DNA from: Mycolicibacterium moriokaense
GTDB lineage: Bacteria; Actinomycetota; Actinomycetes; Mycobacteriales; Mycobacteriaceae
Direction: 5' to 3'
NCBI RefSeq assembly: GCF_003201655.1
Contig: NZ_QJJU01000034.1
Span: forward strand, 1-51,170
DNA: 51,170 nucleotides
Below, in pieces: positions 51,056-51,170 of the stretch (position 1 is its first letter; each line of letters begins with the position of its first letter). The notes under the pieces were generated by a model that saw only the letters and a program-made list of their open reading frames with translations, searched no databases and was not told where the DNA came from. A program made the position numbers and the translations under genes.

Positions 51056-51170
51056 CCAAATCGTGAGCACCTGTATACCGGTAAGTCTGCATATTTGAAT
51101 TCGTCGTATTCGGGATCGGTGGTGGCTCGGCAGCGGTCAGTTGCGGACAACTTTGTAAGTCGCGTTGGCG

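Noticed and set aside
1..51170. CRISPR array, insertion sequence or prophage genes
   Set aside because: No regularly spaced short repeats, no transposase or integrase motifs and no structural phage genes were seen; the repeats present are segmental duplications and operators.

Overview
The window looks like a GC-rich actinobacterial chromosome, almost certainly Mycobacterium in the broad sense. It carries a complete yrbE-mce operon, a BVMO, a cytochrome P450, a GMC oxidoreductase, two vapBC pairs, a UPF0182 fragment and a stomatin/NfeD pair, and it uses GTG starts and 4-bp start/stop overlaps. All assignments come from reading translations by eye; no database search was possible.

Region 1 (1-15 kb) is a methyl-group metabolism island. 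On the minus strand, read from right to left, lie a MetE-like zinc protein (A), an SDR without its catalytic triad, a frameshifted small gene, a PucR-type regulator translationally coupled to a homocysteine S-methyltransferase/MTHFR fusion, two candidate small ORFs, an unassigned class I SAM methyltransferase, a core-MetE methionine synthase, metK and sahH (cut by the window edge). Together these encode a full SAM cycle next to one methyltransferase that could consume the SAM. Divergently (plus strand) lie a Baeyer-Villiger-type flavin monooxygenase, a second MetE-like protein (B) and a regulator made of two Lrp/AsnC units. A and B keep the His-x-Cys...Cys zinc motif of thiol alkyltransferases, but have His near where methionine synthase has Glu. 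A diverged repeat occurs on both sides of much of this island (about 4.69-4.86 and 15.41-15.59 kb).

Region 2 (16.6-25.9 kb) is a complete yrbEA-yrbEB-mceA-F operon with tight overlaps, encoding an envelope lipid-import system. It is preceded by about 1.6 kb of mostly decayed sequence. No mce-associated genes follow it.

Region 3 (25.7-35.8 kb) is a mosaic built by duplication. The 3' end of mceF plus a MarR gene plus its promoter/operator recur about 8.9 kb downstream in direct orientation. Four near-identical promoter/operator modules precede an SDR, a SnoaL-like gene and two DoxX-like genes; a fifth trace is a MarR remnant fused to a hemolysin III tail. In between are a P450, a YceI / FAD-monooxygenase / YceI operon with a divergent TetR gene and double palindrome, and gene remnants.

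Region 4 (35.9-45.7 kb) holds a FAH-family hydrolase, a cupin, a decayed DUF3500 gene, a GMC oxidoreductase, a vapBC pair, an SDR/aldo-keto reductase pair with a MarR gene and three TGAGGTACCTCA sites, a secreted polysaccharide deacetylase and a membrane-anchored esterase.

Region 5 (46.2-51.1 kb) starts with truncated gene fragments (histidine kinase, DUF1254, DUF1579-like, adenosine-specific kinase, UPF0182) mixed with small intact genes (DUF1918, Rieske). It ends with an SPFH/NfeD pair and a second vapBC pair.
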